Source of the DNA: Pezizomycotina sp. ARF18
Taxonomy: Eukaryota; Ascomycota
DNA length: 64,000 bases
Reading direction: 5' to 3'
Assembly (NCBI GenBank): GCA_002224055.1
Contig: AZLU01000013.1
Coordinates: 314,633 to 378,632 of the forward strand
Under the pieces are notes generated by a model. The model had not been told where the DNA came from. It did no database searches and worked only from the letters and a program-made list of their open reading frames with translations. The position numbers were made by a program, and so were the translations under genes. How positions within the stretch are numbered: position 1 is the first letter of the stretch; each line of letters starts with the position of its first letter. Below are positions 47,897 to 60,290 of this stretch, in pieces.

Positions 47897-49076
47897 CTAG
47901 AAGTTTAAGTCAAGGGGAAAGAAAACAAAATTATTAGTACTATATTGACTTATATCTCGAAGCCCATCAACAAAGACTTTTCCACTAACCAAGTACATTT
48001 TGACTTCCTGGATTATAGCTTCTTCTGATGCGCGCAGGAAGAATGTCCATAGGTGTCTACAAGACGAATGCTTTCCGGTTTCAGGCGGTGTTACCAACCG
48101 ATGATTATTGCCAATTACTATGGTCATCAAACTGAATTCCCCGATGCTCAATGGAGGAGGCAAGCGGGCCGATTCAAGATATTTAAACGGCAGCTTAGGG
48201 TTGCTATAATCTTTTCCCGAGTCTTGACGACGCCTGACTCCTACAGACCTTACTCCTACAAACCTTATTCCCGCAGACCACCTTTCCATCCTTCCGCGAC
48301 GTCGTGGGAACAGGTTTTTATAAGCGGAACCTTTGGTAGCAAATGTTGCGATGCTGTCAAGGTATGTATCTGTAATCTGGCTTTTCTGCTCGGTGCTTTC
48401 GTCATCAGCCGTATCTGCTACCGCTGCTGGAGTGGTTTTCTGAGACACAACGGCCCTGAGCCACGCGAGCTGCTCGAGGATTTCGTCCTGCTTGGCGAGT
48501 TGCTCTACGATTACTATCGTGTTTTGTTTGATCAGAGATGTGTCGTCGGCCACTCTCGCCGTTTCTCGCGCAGTTGCCATTGTCATATTACTTTTTGAAA
48601 AAAAAAAAAAAAAATTTAGAAATTGTAGTTTAGACCATGAGAACCTCGGACTTAGTAACTTACAGTGCCATAGTCTCAACAGCCAAAGATAAAGCGCTCC
48701 TGTGTACCTCGAGCGACGACCTAATCTTCTCTGCCTCCTCCCGGCCGGATATCGCCCAACGCGCCGCACTCGCGCCGCCGTATTTCTCCAGTAGAATTCT
48801 TAATTCGGCAAGTATACCTGTGCAGTTCTCCATGATACCGCAAATATGTCTACTGAGGTCCTCGGGAAGCTTCAGCCTGCCGGGTTTCTCCTCCGTGCTC
48901 GTATCATTGTTGATTATGCGAAGAGTGATCTCCAGATCTAGAAGTTCCTGCGATATGGCCGTAAGATCTTTCTGGCTGTCCCTGCAGGAGACTATGAAGT
49001 CCTTTATATATTTGCCGGTAGTAGTTGCGGTTGATATTAAGGCTAGACTGCTTGTTATAATGGAGAGGGGATCCAT
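47897..49076 (-). CDS. Helo-like/STAND N-terminal domain protein without NTPase
   Basis: It starts MDPLSIITSSLALISTATTT, then GKYIKDFIVSCRDSQKDLTA and LLDLEITLRIINNDTS, the helical N-terminal domain found on fungal STAND (NLR-like) proteins and related to HeLo/SesA cell-death domains. A single intron (48591-48663, donor GTAAGT, T-run before the acceptor) joins MAL to NMTMATARETARVADDTS. A coiled-coil-like segment follows (IVIVEQLAKQDEILEQLAWL). The remaining 180 residues are basic and end FVFFPLDLNF. There is no NACHT or NB-ARC domain and no repeat array. Both exons are open throughout. It could be a stand-alone regulator or a truncated STAND gene. About 370 residues. Confidence 0.75.
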
Positions 49077-49833
49077 GTATGGGCGTTTCTGCTTATTTAT
49101 AGTGTTGAGTAGTACTCAAGGTTTTACATATCGGGTTTTCCTTCTTGTTTCTCACGATATTAAAACCTTCACCATCACGACCAGCCTTGTTTTTCTCTTT
49201 CAGCTGAGGGGAGCGAGTTTCGTTTGCAACTGAGCCGCACGCTGGCCTTGTGTTACCCCGGATGCGGATCCTTCCGGAATTCCAATGCTTAAATTTGGTA
49301 GCGTCATTGTGCTATGTTACAGCACTCCCGGAAGTATTGTCTACGTAAAAACATCCCCATATATGACGTACAGGTTGAAGGCAAGGAAGGTGTATACAGA
49401 AGCAATTGCAGGAATGTATGCGCTCCCCATCGATTTCGATAGAGACCCAATCGGTGTCTATAACTCATTGCAACTCGAGGCCAATATTGGTAGTATTATA
49501 CTGTGAAACCCACGTGAATTCAATTCTAGTCCCCGCCCTGCCCCGGAACGAGCCCGGAACTGTCGACATTTATTGTTTCAATCCAATTCCTCGCGTTTCA
49601 TTATATTTGTATCCTCGTCTACGCAAGTTCATTACTAACTGCAGAAAACCATCGTTACAATAAGGTTATGAATTACTTTACATGCATGCAGCGACGATAT
49701 ATCAGAAAGATGAGAAATGACTTTTAGGTTTTGCCTTTATTGAAAAGCAATAATCATGATGATGATATCTGTGCGCCTTTGAATTTAAACAAGCAGACAT
49801 AAAGTCGTCCCCTTATGAGTTTTAGAATTCCCT
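49077..49833. other. Intergenic, no gene recognised
   Basis: The plus-strand frame 49285-49506 (74 residues) has no domain. Nothing else is seen. Confidence 0.4.
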
Positions 49834-50807
49834 TCAAGCCTTCCACCAACTATCCGCATCTGCAAACCCCCGAAAAGAAAAAGTACTCTTGTTAGTCTTC
49901 TAACTCAAATGCCTATGATATCAGATTATATCGATTTATCAGCCGGGGATATTGATTACGAACCTTGATGGACACCTGGTAGCTCTATATCTGCCCTCTG
50001 CTTCGCCTTCTCCTCGTAGCTCACGTTATACCGCTCGTCCCTATCCTTCAATACGCTCTTCAAATCCGCCTGCGACCCGTGGGTCAGAGAGCCCATGAGC
50101 GTCGGCATACCTTGTATTATACTCTCCATTAGCTCTCTTCGAATTTCCCACTAACCCACCTAGTAAAATATAACCAAAAGATACCTACCAAACGGATATT
50201 CATCCCCCTATCAACCTGCCAAAAATGCCACGTCTTCCCGTAAAGCCCCACGACCTCCTTCACCGCTTCCTTCTCGATCTTCTCCCAGTTTCCCTCTTCC
50301 TCGCTGACCATCCCGCTCAGCGTCTTCGAAACAGTCGAGGAATCGTCGTCTATTCCGGGGTGCGGGAAGATTAACATTCCCGATTTCACTTCGAACTCGT
50401 GAGAATGCCAGAGTTTACGTTCTTCTTCGGGGAATGTTTCGTAGACGTGTTTTGGGACCATGTACTCGACACCGATGAGGCGGGCGGAGGTGGAGTTTGA
50501 GTCGTAGATTAGGCATTGGCGGAGGTCTAAAATTGATCACATGTTTTGTTTAGCAGCAGTACTAGAAGCTTATATTTGTAAAAAGATGGTAGGATGGTTT
50601 ACCTTTCGTGACCTGAGTGCAGAAATGGTTCGCTTCGACCGTGCGCGTTTTACCCTGCCTGGCTTCGTCGGTGTAGACGTGCAGGGCGTTGAGGTACTCG
50701 CAGACTTGCGAGAGCGGTTTGAACTTTTGGCCCTTGTTGACGGGCAATGGCTTCAGCATCGTCGAAGGGGCGAGGACGGAGTGCGCTGCTCCTAGTGCTG
50801 GCTCCAT
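49834..50807 (-). CDS. DUF1264 / oil body-associated protein (OBAP) homologue
   Basis: Homologue of the plant OBAP and fungal DUF1264 family, of unclear biochemical role; plant members locate to lipid droplets. It starts MEPALGAAHSVLAPSTMLKP, then VCEYLNALHVYTDEAR and EANHFCTQVTK. After an intron (about 50527-50600) comes DLRQCLIYDSNSTSARLIGV and then YETFPEEERKLWHSHEFEVK. A Trp-rich block follows, GKTWHFWQVDRGMNIRL. The next exon reads GMPTLMGSLTHGSQADLKSV and DERYNVSYEEKAKQR. A last small exon joins HQ to DADSWWKA at 49834. Conserved Cys/His residues in EANHFC and LWHSHEFE are those typical of the family. Frames and junctions are clean, so the gene looks intact. Confidence 0.88.
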
Positions 50808-51977
50808 TGCTTTATTTTTTATTTTTGTTCTATTGATATACTGTTGAAGAACTTATTGGATGCTAATGTGATGAGGTCTGTCGGTGTTGTTGATCAAAGT
50901 TAGTCGACTTAGCTTATCGCACGGAATTGGTGGAAGCAGAGTGTAACGCAGAATTATAAAATATTTTAATTGTTACTGGTACCGCATATATATGCATATT
51001 TATATATATCCCAATCCAATTCCCTCCGAATATATACACTTATCTAGGTATATGTATCTATCACGGATTGAGCGCCATAAAAGCAAGATCTCGTCATTTT
51101 GAGATCATGATGATACGCTCCGGAACCCATTTTCCGGTAATGAAACGATCTTCAATCCTTGGAAGACATGGTATAACACTGTCAGAAAATTCCATTCCGT
51201 TATATATTTTCTTTTAAAGAACACTCAGAACTACAATGAAGAACGGGTATTATCATGCGAAAACATCACGATCTTTCACTTGTCAGCCAGTGTAATAGCT
51301 CATTGGCGCCCTGTAGGTCACGGTCCAATAGCCCGTTCGGTTCGGTGGGTGTGCAGTAAGTAATAAATACTATTCCTACCGCCTGCGGGAGCTTGGACTT
51401 TTCTACTAGTGAGCAGTAGTAATACGGGTTTTCAAGAGTAGATACTCAAGTATATATGAAACAACCTGTATTCCTTTTTCATATTTTGAGAAAACACTAA
51501 AGAACAGATAAATAATTTGCGAAATCTCGATATCTCTGTTTACTCAAGTATTTATATATAAACAAAGAAGTCGCACTATTACGTATATTCATAAACCTTT
51601 CTTCTTGTAGTGAGCCTTATGCCAAACTATCTCAAAATGCACACGTAAATACCCATCCAAGCCCTTCCATGAAGTCTTCTACCGGGGTCCTTGGAATATA
51701 CCATGGCGTTTAACTTAAACAACAATTTTTCTTGACGAAGCAGTAGCTTTGAATTCGACCCCTATTAACGGCAACGTATCTCCGCGGAGGAAGTCGTCTG
51801 TGTCATGTTTTCTTCGAAGAAACCGGAGTTTCTGTGGTGGACAAGGGTTTCCAGCGTTAATAGGTTACTTCACCGGTCTTGGATAAGCTTTAGACTCTGC
51901 AGGCTGCCATACTCGGCGTCACTGCTTTCCTTCCGAGTGGTTTGCGTCCGCCCTCTCAACAACAGTGAAATTGATAA
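50808..51977. other. Intergenic, AT-rich
   Basis: No coding signal on either strand. It includes TATATA stretches near 50985-51012. Confidence 0.5.
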
Positions 51978-52331
51978 TTAAGTGCGATAACGAAGCTGCG
52001 TTCGCATGCCTAATACGGGTGAAAAAGGATCGCAGGAGGTCCCATTGGTCCTCTGATATATCCGAGAGTTGAAAAAAGTCCATTCTGTAGAGAACAAATC
52101 TGGCTTCGCGGTGGATCTGTCGATTGGTATCGTATATAGCAGCGCAGGCCGCTGGCGAGGTTTATCTGGTGCAAAGGACTCAACGAAGGAATGCTGCGCT
52201 TGAAAAAGATAAACCAGATGCTCTAGGATGAGCACTAAACTGTAGATTTTGTCGCGGATCTCTCTCGGCAGGTCGAGAAAGCTGAGCGGAGCTGTAGCTC
52301 TTGAGCTCGAGGTCGTTGCAGTACCGCTCAT
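51978..52331 (-). CDS. 2EXR/F-box-like domain protein, short
   Basis: It starts MSGTATTSSSRATAPLSF, then LDLPREIRDKIYSLVLILEH, the LPxEIRxxIY core common in fungal 2EXR-type and F-box-like proteins. About 118 residues, ending GMRTQLRYRT. Family members are usually 200-400 residues, so it is probably a truncated gene or a first exon. An A-rich run (52334-52349) immediately precedes the start. Confidence 0.5.
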   Translation of the reverse strand: MSGTATTSSSRATAPLSFLDLPREIRDKIYSLVLILEHLVYLFQAQHSFVESFAPDKPRQRPALLYTIPIDRSTAKPDLFSTEWTFFNSRIYQRTNGTSCDPFSPVLGMRTQLRYRT

Positions 52332-53043
52332 TTCTTTTTTTTTTTTTTTTAGAAACGGTAGATACTGATGATCTAACAAAATTTGAGGAAAAACCCGTAA
52401 CGGCCTAATATGACTGCAAGTGCTTTGCTATCAGGTCCAGGCAAGGGTACAGCTGAAGATATCGGAGGATATGCTCCAGACGGAATCGTCACTTAAGCTA
52501 ACCTGTAAATGAAAATAGGGGTTCATGCAGCTGCTAGATAGTAACGATCTCGCACGCTTGAGTCAAAAGTAGAGAGATTAGTACTAGACTACTAGTAGTA
52601 TCCGCAAGCTCTACAATGGTTCAAATGCAAATACAAGCGCCCTGAAAATTTAGACTCGAAGGGGTATCCAATCGGATATCAGGATGACGCGGGGTAGAAA
52701 TAGGCTGGCGCATTTCTTGGCTGTGTAACGTCCTGGCCCATGAACATCGATGTCCCTGGAGTCCCCACTTTCGTATCCCGGCACTCCGTGTTCCGCCTGA
52801 CAGCTGACGTGACTAGACTTGCTCTAGCGTAGACACTAAGCACTTGATCGCACTGGCGGAAAGTATATAGAGCGAAGGCCTGTCTATCTCGCGCCTGCGA
52901 GCGTTAAAGCAGCACGAAACTGGTAGTATATGTATCTTTCGACCGTTGACCATTATACTGGACTTCCCTTACTACCATCAATTCCTTTTATATCTAGATC
53001 TACAATAAAGATATATATATTATGGCATTTACTGCGTCTGCGA
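52332..53043. other. Spacer between divergent 2EXR and ankyrin genes
   Basis: No coding domain is recognised. It should contain both promoters. A frame opening at 52930 runs into the ankyrin gene but its N-terminal part is low in coding character. Confidence 0.4.
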
Positions 53044-53715
53044 ATGGCGGGCGTAATCATTAGGGATCAATGGGATAGTGAACTCTGTATCGATGCGCGC
53101 GTTGGCCGCATGCCCATAGTCCAGCGTTTACTGAACAGAGCATGGTGCAACGCAGAGTTCAAGACTGAATTACTCCGCGGCTCCCAATCCATCGCAGAGG
53201 TTGTTCTGGGAAACCAAATCAGCGTCGTAGAATTTTTACTGGGGAAGACGGCTTCGAGGCACACCTTGAGTACGTAAACCCCAGCGGCGGAAATTTCTTT
53301 TACATATGGCATCGGTACACTGCAACCCGGTTATATTCCGCCTTCTAACTCCCCGTTTGTGGAAAGACACGCTGGAGCAGAGCGACGATCAAGGTGACAC
53401 GCTTTTCACACGGATTATCAAAAGTCACGCAGATTCAAAGAACCGCTACGAGTCCGCCAGATAATGCTTTCACATACCGCTAATACGGACGTGGATAGTC
53501 AAACCGTGCACATCGCGGGACAGCAGGACCCTTTGCTGATAGCTGTGCAGCTTGGAGATACAGAAATTTGCCGCCTTTTGATTTGCGAGGGCAAAATGGA
53601 TCCGCTATCAGCCTTGACACGGGATCGCGAAGGACAGTGGATCACGAAGATAAAACCTGAGATGGATGAGGATGATATACTACAACTACTTAAAAAGCAT
53701 ATGAACGTTTCATAG
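53044..53715 (+). CDS. Ankyrin-like repeat protein
   Basis: Helical repeat segments read ARVGRMPIVQRLLNRA, LGNQISVVEFLLGKDGFEAH, FHMASVHCNPVIFRLLTP, DQGDTLFTRIIKSHA and PLLIAVQLGDTEICRLLICE. These are ankyrin-like pairs with the A/V-x-x-G and LL positions. It ends DDILQLLKKHMNVS. The frame changes near 53255 and 53300, which may be indels. About 220 residues. Fungal ankyrin proteins of this kind have no single known function. The start chosen at 53044 is the first Met next to the repeats. Confidence 0.55.
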
Positions 53716-54367
53716 ACGTTATAGGATATAGAAGAGCCGGAATGAAGCTAGCGGAGGACGGCGAAGCTATGTTCTTTTGGTAGACCCCCCATGTAAACTA
53801 GATTGCATTGAAGCTTGTCATTACAAAGAATCTACAAGATTATCATAAACTAGTGATTACCCCATCGCTACATGTATTATTAAATCTTACCCAGAACGAT
53901 ATTTTTTACAATCGTGTATGCATCCAAGTAGCGATACTCGGTCTAATCTATCGATATCCTTTTATTAGGGTCATTTTTTCTTTTACTAATATAATATTAT
54001 ACACAATACTGAAACAGTGTTATATACATCTCTAGCCAATCAAGTTCTCTTCATTCCTTCTGTCCTAGGCTCGAAAACCTATGAATAATTGCCCATAACA
54101 AAATTCATTTGCAACAATTGCAGAACGCAAAGAAGCCTCGGAATGGCTTAGAAAGCCTGTAGGTATAAAAGTTGAGAGAAATTTAAAATGTCCAATTCTA
54201 TTGGAGAAATAAAGGCTCCGATATCGATATTTCTGGCTACGACCGTTGTAGTATTATGAATTATTATCGCGTGTTACAGTCCTTCCTATAGTCATCATAT
54301 AAATCTGGGATTTCTTTCTCAACCAGTTGTTCAAAACGGTATGCTAACCCAGTGCTCCAACCTTAAC
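53716..54367. other. Intergenic, AT-rich
   Basis: Nothing recognised. Long T/A stretches near 53960-54030. Confidence 0.5.
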
Positions 54368-55724
54368 CTATCGGCCATCTTTATGCCGATGACGTCCTTT
54401 CCACTCCATTATCTGGACCAGGAACGGCCATATCTTCCCTCCCATGGCCTCGTTGGTCAATTTATGCATGTAATCGCCCGGGAAATGGTCGAACGTGAAC
54501 GGGGGCAGGTAACCTGGCTGACAAGGTAATAATTAAACATCAGCTGCGCGGTCAGCCTGCTACCCTCCGCGAACGGTTGCACTACTTCGAAGAACAGGAA
54601 TGATTGACAGGCGAGCATGAATGGATGTAGGCGATTTTTGCGGTGCTCTTCTTCGTGCCATTCGAGGTAGCGCCGCACGACGGCGGGGATTTCGTTTGGG
54701 AGAAGCGGGATTTTGTTCCAATTTGAAATATCGGGTACTCCTGAGTGCGGTATCTGCTACCATTGGGCGTTGGTAAGTCTTTCAGTAGGAAAGCGTTCAA
54801 TGTGTGCAGCTGCGGTTCGGTAAGTCCCGATGTGGCCCGCATCGCGTCCATACCCGCGTTGCAGTGACCCAATACGTTGCTATAATCCGGTTACGCAATC
54901 TGACGGCGTGGGTCTTGTGATTCGAAAGCTCAAGGGACAACTTAGGCTGACGACTCGAATTGAGCGCCCCGACGGGCGGAGGTCGAAGTGCGAGAAGCTC
55001 TTCCGCCGACATCCCGGAAAAGTTATGTCGGCAGAGGAATTGCTTGTAGAGCGGTTCCGCATCAGGAAAGCCTGCCATATCAGAAAGGTTGTTCGATTGG
55101 TCCTCGAGGTCGCAAGATTGGTACGCGAACATCGTCGATAGACCGATGATCTCGCTGGTTTTCGGATCAAGTTTCAGAGGTACGCATTCGTCAATTTCTT
55201 GTAGGTCGTTCGAGAAGTCCTATTATATATATATTTTTTTTAAAAAAAAAGGAATCCGCAGGGGAAAGGAAGCGGGCAAGGGGGCCTCAGCAATACTATA
55301 GCTAGAGTAACAAGCAACAGCTTAATGTTCAGGGAAACATTGCTATAGTAGATAGCAGAAGGACAAATACTTCTTGTTGCTCCTCAAAGTCATCAACCTC
55401 GCGCTCCGGATCGAATTCCTTATACCAGAGATCTCCGCTCTTTATCACCTTCTGCCTCTCCTGTTCCGCGAGGCCCTCCAGCGGCGCGTATACCATTTTC
55501 TTAAGGTGGGTCTGCCACCATTCGTCGAACTTGCTCCCGTACTCCTCGTTCTTTTCGCGGTCGAAAGAAGAGTAAAGTCTACAGGGGCGTATAGATGCGA
55601 GAGGCGCGAAAGATGCGGCCCGACGATGGCATTGCGCTGGGATGCGCCTAATCCCGTTCACAGCGCTATTAAATGCGAAGCGGCGGCATGTTGATAGGAA
55701 CATTCTGGTAGCACATGAGATCAC
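54368..55724 (-). CDS. Fic-fold protein with mitochondrial-type leader and degenerate Fic motif
   Basis: Exon 1 (55724-55373) starts MISCATRMFLSTCRRFAFNS, Arg-rich and without acidic residues for over 50 residues: a likely mitochondrial presequence. KFDEWWQTHLKKMVYAPLEG follows. After an intron (about 55219-55372) comes KTSEIIGLSTMFAYQSCDLE, resembling the SxxxE inhibitory helix of Fic AMP-transferases. Then come TEPQLHTLNAFLLKDLPTPN, RRYLEWHEEEHRKNRLHPFM and the Fic loop, which reads QPFAEGSRLTAQLM (about 54540-54579) where active enzymes have HPFxxGNGR. It ends GYLPPFTFDHFPGDYMHKLT and EWKGRHRHKDGR. The catalytic His is Gln, and GNGR is one residue shorter. Frame jumps occur near 54880, 54740 and 54520. 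About 400 residues. Either a pseudoenzyme or a decaying gene. Confidence 0.7.
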
Positions 55725-56248
55725 ATGTGTTTTAAATCTAATGGAGAGCTTCGTGTGTGATCAAGGATCTCGCAAGAATATATGCTGCTTACTTTCTCCT
55801 GTATACTATTTAGCGGGGTGGACGTGGGGTGTCGTCGGGTTTTCGCTTAAATTGAAAAGAAAAACAACTTACGATCATATCAAGTTGATATAGACCAGAA
55901 AGAGATAAGTATAATAGGTTTACTAAGTAGATATACATAGGGATATATTTATTTTTAATGTATATATATATTTACTAGTACATATACTCTGATGTAATAT
56001 TAGTGCTTGAGATAAAGCTCCAAGGATTATGGTGTCGTATTTTCATTTTAATTATCGGGATTACTCAACATGGACAATAAAATTATAGAGATATCTATAT
56101 TACACTCTGTGCTATAAGACGACTGAAATACCAAAATGCTAGATGAAACGTTGGCTCATGTTGACAGGCTATGGCTCCAATCTCCTCCTACTCCCAGATA
56201 GAACCCTAAACAATCGAAAGAAGCAAGAGTCCAACCAAGTCTCACAGC
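55725..56248. other. Intergenic, AT-rich
   Basis: No gene recognised between the Fic-like gene start and the REV1 stop. Confidence 0.5.
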
Positions 56249-59200
56249 TCAACGCCCCGATCCTCTACTTTCGCAAGCCCCAGCAACACAATCCTTACAA
56301 ATACTCGTAACAACCCTCCACTCCTCACAACCCCCACCTTCACCAACAACCCACTCGAGCCAACCGACCACACTCCCCGCCTTCTCAACATCCCTCTCCA
56401 CCTTCACAACCTTCTCCAAATACCTCTCGAAATCCGTAACGTCATCTTCATGCGGTCCTTCCTCTTTACACGAATTAAACCACCTTGTTATCAAATTCCT
56501 AACATCCTGCAGGCTACTTACCCCTGTATCCTCGCTGGTCCGGGGGAAGGTTGTATTATAAACCTCCTTTCGTTTTGTTTTTCAGTTTTGATGAGGATAT
56601 TCGTGCGCGTTCTGCTGCTGCTTCTGCTTTTTTTTTAGCGCGGAGTTTCTCTTCGCGGGCTTGCGCGAGGACTTCGCGGCGGATGTCTTCGGGGAGTTCT
56701 GCTAGGACGTCTTTATCGAATGGTGGAGGGGAGGATGGAGGGGAGGGTGCTCGGTTGTTGGTTGTCCGCCTGGTGGTAGATGAAGTAGAAGCCGTAGTGA
56801 CAGGTACGAATCCCTGGAATGCCGGCGGTGGGACGCGTTGGACGTTGCTAAAGAGTCCTCCGCCGCGTCGCTTCGATGGTGAAGCGCCTACGCCGGCTTT
56901 CCGTCCGCGAGTAGATATAGTAGTAGTGGAGCTCAGAGCCGTCAGCCTATTCTTCCTCGGCGACTGCGGTAGAAGCGTCTGCGCACCCCTCGCGGCCGAG
57001 TATTCCGCTAATACCTCCGCCCTTAGATCCGGCGGCAATGAATCCAGCACCTCCTGATCTAGCTGCGACTGCGGCGGCGCATGCTGGTTTGCCAACATGC
57101 CCGATGAAGAGGAAGAAGCAGAAGACTTGCTTGAAGATGCGGCGGAGGAAGCTTTCGGTTTATCAAATATAGGAGAGGCACGGGACGAACAACAGTTTTC
57201 TGCTGTTGCTGCTGCTTCTTCTGCTGCTCGAGCGTAATCTTCTCCCGCATATCCTCGGGCAACGCCTCGAGTACGGAACTGTCGATCTGCGAGGGTACAA
57301 GGAACTGGCTCATCATCGGAGAAGGAGCTTCGCGCTTCGGTAACCGGAGCGGCGTTTTGTTTTCCTTCTGCTTCTCTTCGGCTGGTACCGGCGGAGGTGG
57401 CATACTCGTGGCCTTTGAGAAGTTCAGCTTCTTCTGCGAGCTAGGCAGGTCGGAAATAGGAGTGAGCTTCGACATCATCAGCCCTATCCCGCGAAGTTCC
57501 GGGCGGGACAACGGAAGCTCCTCATTATCGCTGAAGATTCCTTGCCGATGATCTGCTGGTCGTTAGTTGGGACGCGTAGTGTGATGCTCTTGTTGAAGGT
57601 ATCGCAGGAGCCGTGGCCGAGGTATTTAGGCGGGTTGAGGGGTGCGTCTGCGGCTCTTCGCATTAGCTTGACGGTCAGGTGGCCGCCTTTAAACCCTTGC
57701 GCTAGTAGACGCCGCTGAAGTTCGCCGGAGAGGTTGTACATAAATTCCTAAAGAAAAATAGTTAATAAAATTCATTCGATAGTGAAGTAAATGGGCAACA
57801 GTCTCCTTACATCAACTTGCTCGTTCGTCTCAAAGCGAACTCCCCAGTTCACTTCAGCGCTGACGGATTTGCGAGCGGAAACATCGCCAACTTCTGTCTT
57901 GTCGATACCCCTCGACGAATTCCATAACTTCTCTCCCGTCTTCTCACCAAGAGAATTCATGAGCGTCTCCCGACTCAATGCTCTGACGTCCGCAACCGTA
58001 GTACACTTGAGATCCTCTTCGATCCGAGCAGCAATATGATACCCAACACCCGGAAGATCTCTGATCGGCAGTGGGCCAATGAACTCTAGTATATCTTCAG
58101 GTCGTATTTGATGCCGCCCGGCAGGCTTGGCTTTTCTTAGAGCGAGCTTCGCCAAGAGGACATTGCCGCCTACTCCGACGGATACCTCACATTTCGTTTC
58201 CTGGCGGACGCGATCTCTTATGCTTTTCGCTACTTCATCCGCAGCTGCAGCTTCTGCCTCTTCAGTAGAAAAGTTCGTAGTACACAGATTTGTTATATCC
58301 ATCAGTGCTTCGTCTACTGAGACGCTCTGCACTATACGAGCTCCAACGGACAGTAGCACATTGTAGAATGCCTTCGATGCTACCTCGTATGCGGGGAAAT
58401 CGTACGGCAGTATCACGAGATCGGGACACAAGGTGCTGGCCTGCTTCATCCACATGCCGTTCTTGACGCCGAAGGCTCTCGCGGCGTAGTTGCACGAAGC
58501 GACTTCCGACGACGGGCCGGAGGAGTGACCGACTCCGACCGGTTTGCCCGCGAGATCGGGTCGCGATCGTAGACTGATGGCAGCGAAGAAACAGTCGAAG
58601 TCTACGTGCGCAATGTACCTGCGCGGGTTGTTGGAGGGGAACCTGGGAATGCGTTGCTTCTCCTGGAGCTTGTTATGCTCTGGAAGTGAGCTTTCAGCTC
58701 GGCTTTCCAGTTGCTCAGGTGGTGCAACCGCGATTCAGAGTAGTACTTGTTCAGAAAGTCCGGGTTTAGGACGGTGTTGCTGCGAATGCGGGGTTCGCTA
58801 GCAAAGCTGCGTTGTTCTTTTCTGCTGTCATGTTAGGGGTTTTGTCAAGTTTTTTGATTACATCGACAACGTCCTCATTCAAGTCTTCGGGAGGAGATGT
58901 GTCGTTTTCGACGTCGGAAACTTGTTCCATAAGATTATCTGGGATAGTTTCTTCTTCTTGCGGCCCCCTTGATCATTTGGATTTTCTGGCTCTGGCACCT
59001 TACTGCTCCCTCTATTCAGACCAAGGTCGATATCCATGTCATTATCGTCAAAGAGGTCTGATCCACCATAATCTGTAGACGACTGTGGAGGTTGCGACGA
59101 CGAAACAGAAACTTGACTTCCCTCAAATCTTCCTGCTTAATAACTTCTTCGGATAGGTCATTAGGTGATACACCACCACCATTTATAATATTGGTAGACT

Positions 59201-60022
59201 TAGTCGGCGTCCGCTGTTCGATGGAAGCATACGGCTGAAACGAAGGTATGGAGCTCACGGAGCTCATCTGGCTGTTCTGCGACGGAGAGTGCATAGAAGG
59301 CATCGACTTATACGACACGGGCGTTCTATTCTTCTGCGAAACGATAGCGCTGCCGCCCGGAGTTCCAAACTGGCTCGGGCCGGCCTGCTGCTTACTACCG
59401 AAACCCAATAGACTCTGGTTCGGTGCCTCTTCCACCACCTTGTAGTCCGTCCACGACATCAGCTGGCCACGCTCGACCGAATCGACGATCCATGCGGGTT
59501 TCACGATGCGGTACTTGGCGAACTCTACCCTCTTCTTCGGCGTCAGCGAGGACGCGATGATGTGCGTCACGGCGGTCTTGCCGTCGAGGTACTGCAGAAA
59601 CACCCCGCCGTGCCGCACAACGAGGACGTTGAGGTCGTTCAGGGAGGGCTGCGTGTAGCCGTTGACGTACATTGCCATGCCCCGGAACAGCTGCGGTGCC
59701 TGGTCGGCTTTGGACGATTCGCGGAGGTAGGCATCTTTGTTCTGAAGCTTCAACTTTTTGTTCTGCAGAAAAAAAAAAAAAAAAAAAAAAAGTATGTTGC
59801 CGCACAACCATTAGTCCCGCCTACCATCAATTTGTATGATCAAAGGATACAGGAGTAAATAAATAAATATCATCTGTCTTACACGAAAGTATTCCCAAAG
59901 CCTCCGAAGCTCGAACCGCCGTATTCAGTCCCTTGCTCGTCTCCCGTGAACGTGTGCGACTGGAAACGTTTGACGGTGCCCTTGCCCAGGTTGTCGGATG
60001 CACCTAACCTGTTGTTGGCCAT
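56249..60022 (-). CDS. REV1: REV1, Y-family translesion DNA polymerase
   Basis: Deoxycytidyl transferase and scaffold for translesion synthesis. It starts MANNRLGASDNLGKGTVKRF. An intron (about 59764-59882) with a T22 tract precedes the BRCT domain (FRGMAMYVNGYTQPSLNDLN through IVKPAWIVDSVERGQ, 59700-59430). The polymerase palm has VDFDCFFAAISLRSRPDLAG (near 58600) and SVDEALMDIT (near 58310), supplying the metal-binding acids. GVGGNVLLAKLALRKAKPAG and LPGVGYHIAARIEEDL follow (helix-hairpin-helix). The little finger is MYNLSGELQRRLLAQGFKGG. Three UBM-like motifs follow: IDSSVLEALPEDMREKI, LDQEVLDSLPPDLRAEVL and FDKDVLAELPEDIRREVL. The C-terminal domain reads DVRNLITRWFNSCKEEGPHE and ends ACESRGSGR; it should bind other translesion polymerases and Rev7. 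Frame jumps occur near 59080, 58480, 57490, 57120 and 56540. Confidence 0.94.
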
Positions 60023-60290
60023 GATACATCATATTTGCTCCAAAGATAAAGATAAGAGAGAGAAACTACGTAACGATAAGGATAGGAATGCAGGGAATGA
60101 AATGATAGGCACCTAGAAATGACGATGACGACGAAGCCAGACGTAGACTATAGTCCCTAGAAGTGAATAAAAGGGGGAAAGGTTCGTTCTCGCCACTTTC
60201 TTGCTTAGAAATAATTAGAGAGAGAAAGAACACTAGAGCCTAGAGGCTAGAGGGGGATCTTTCGGGGGTTAGAGCGGAGGAGGAGAGGGG

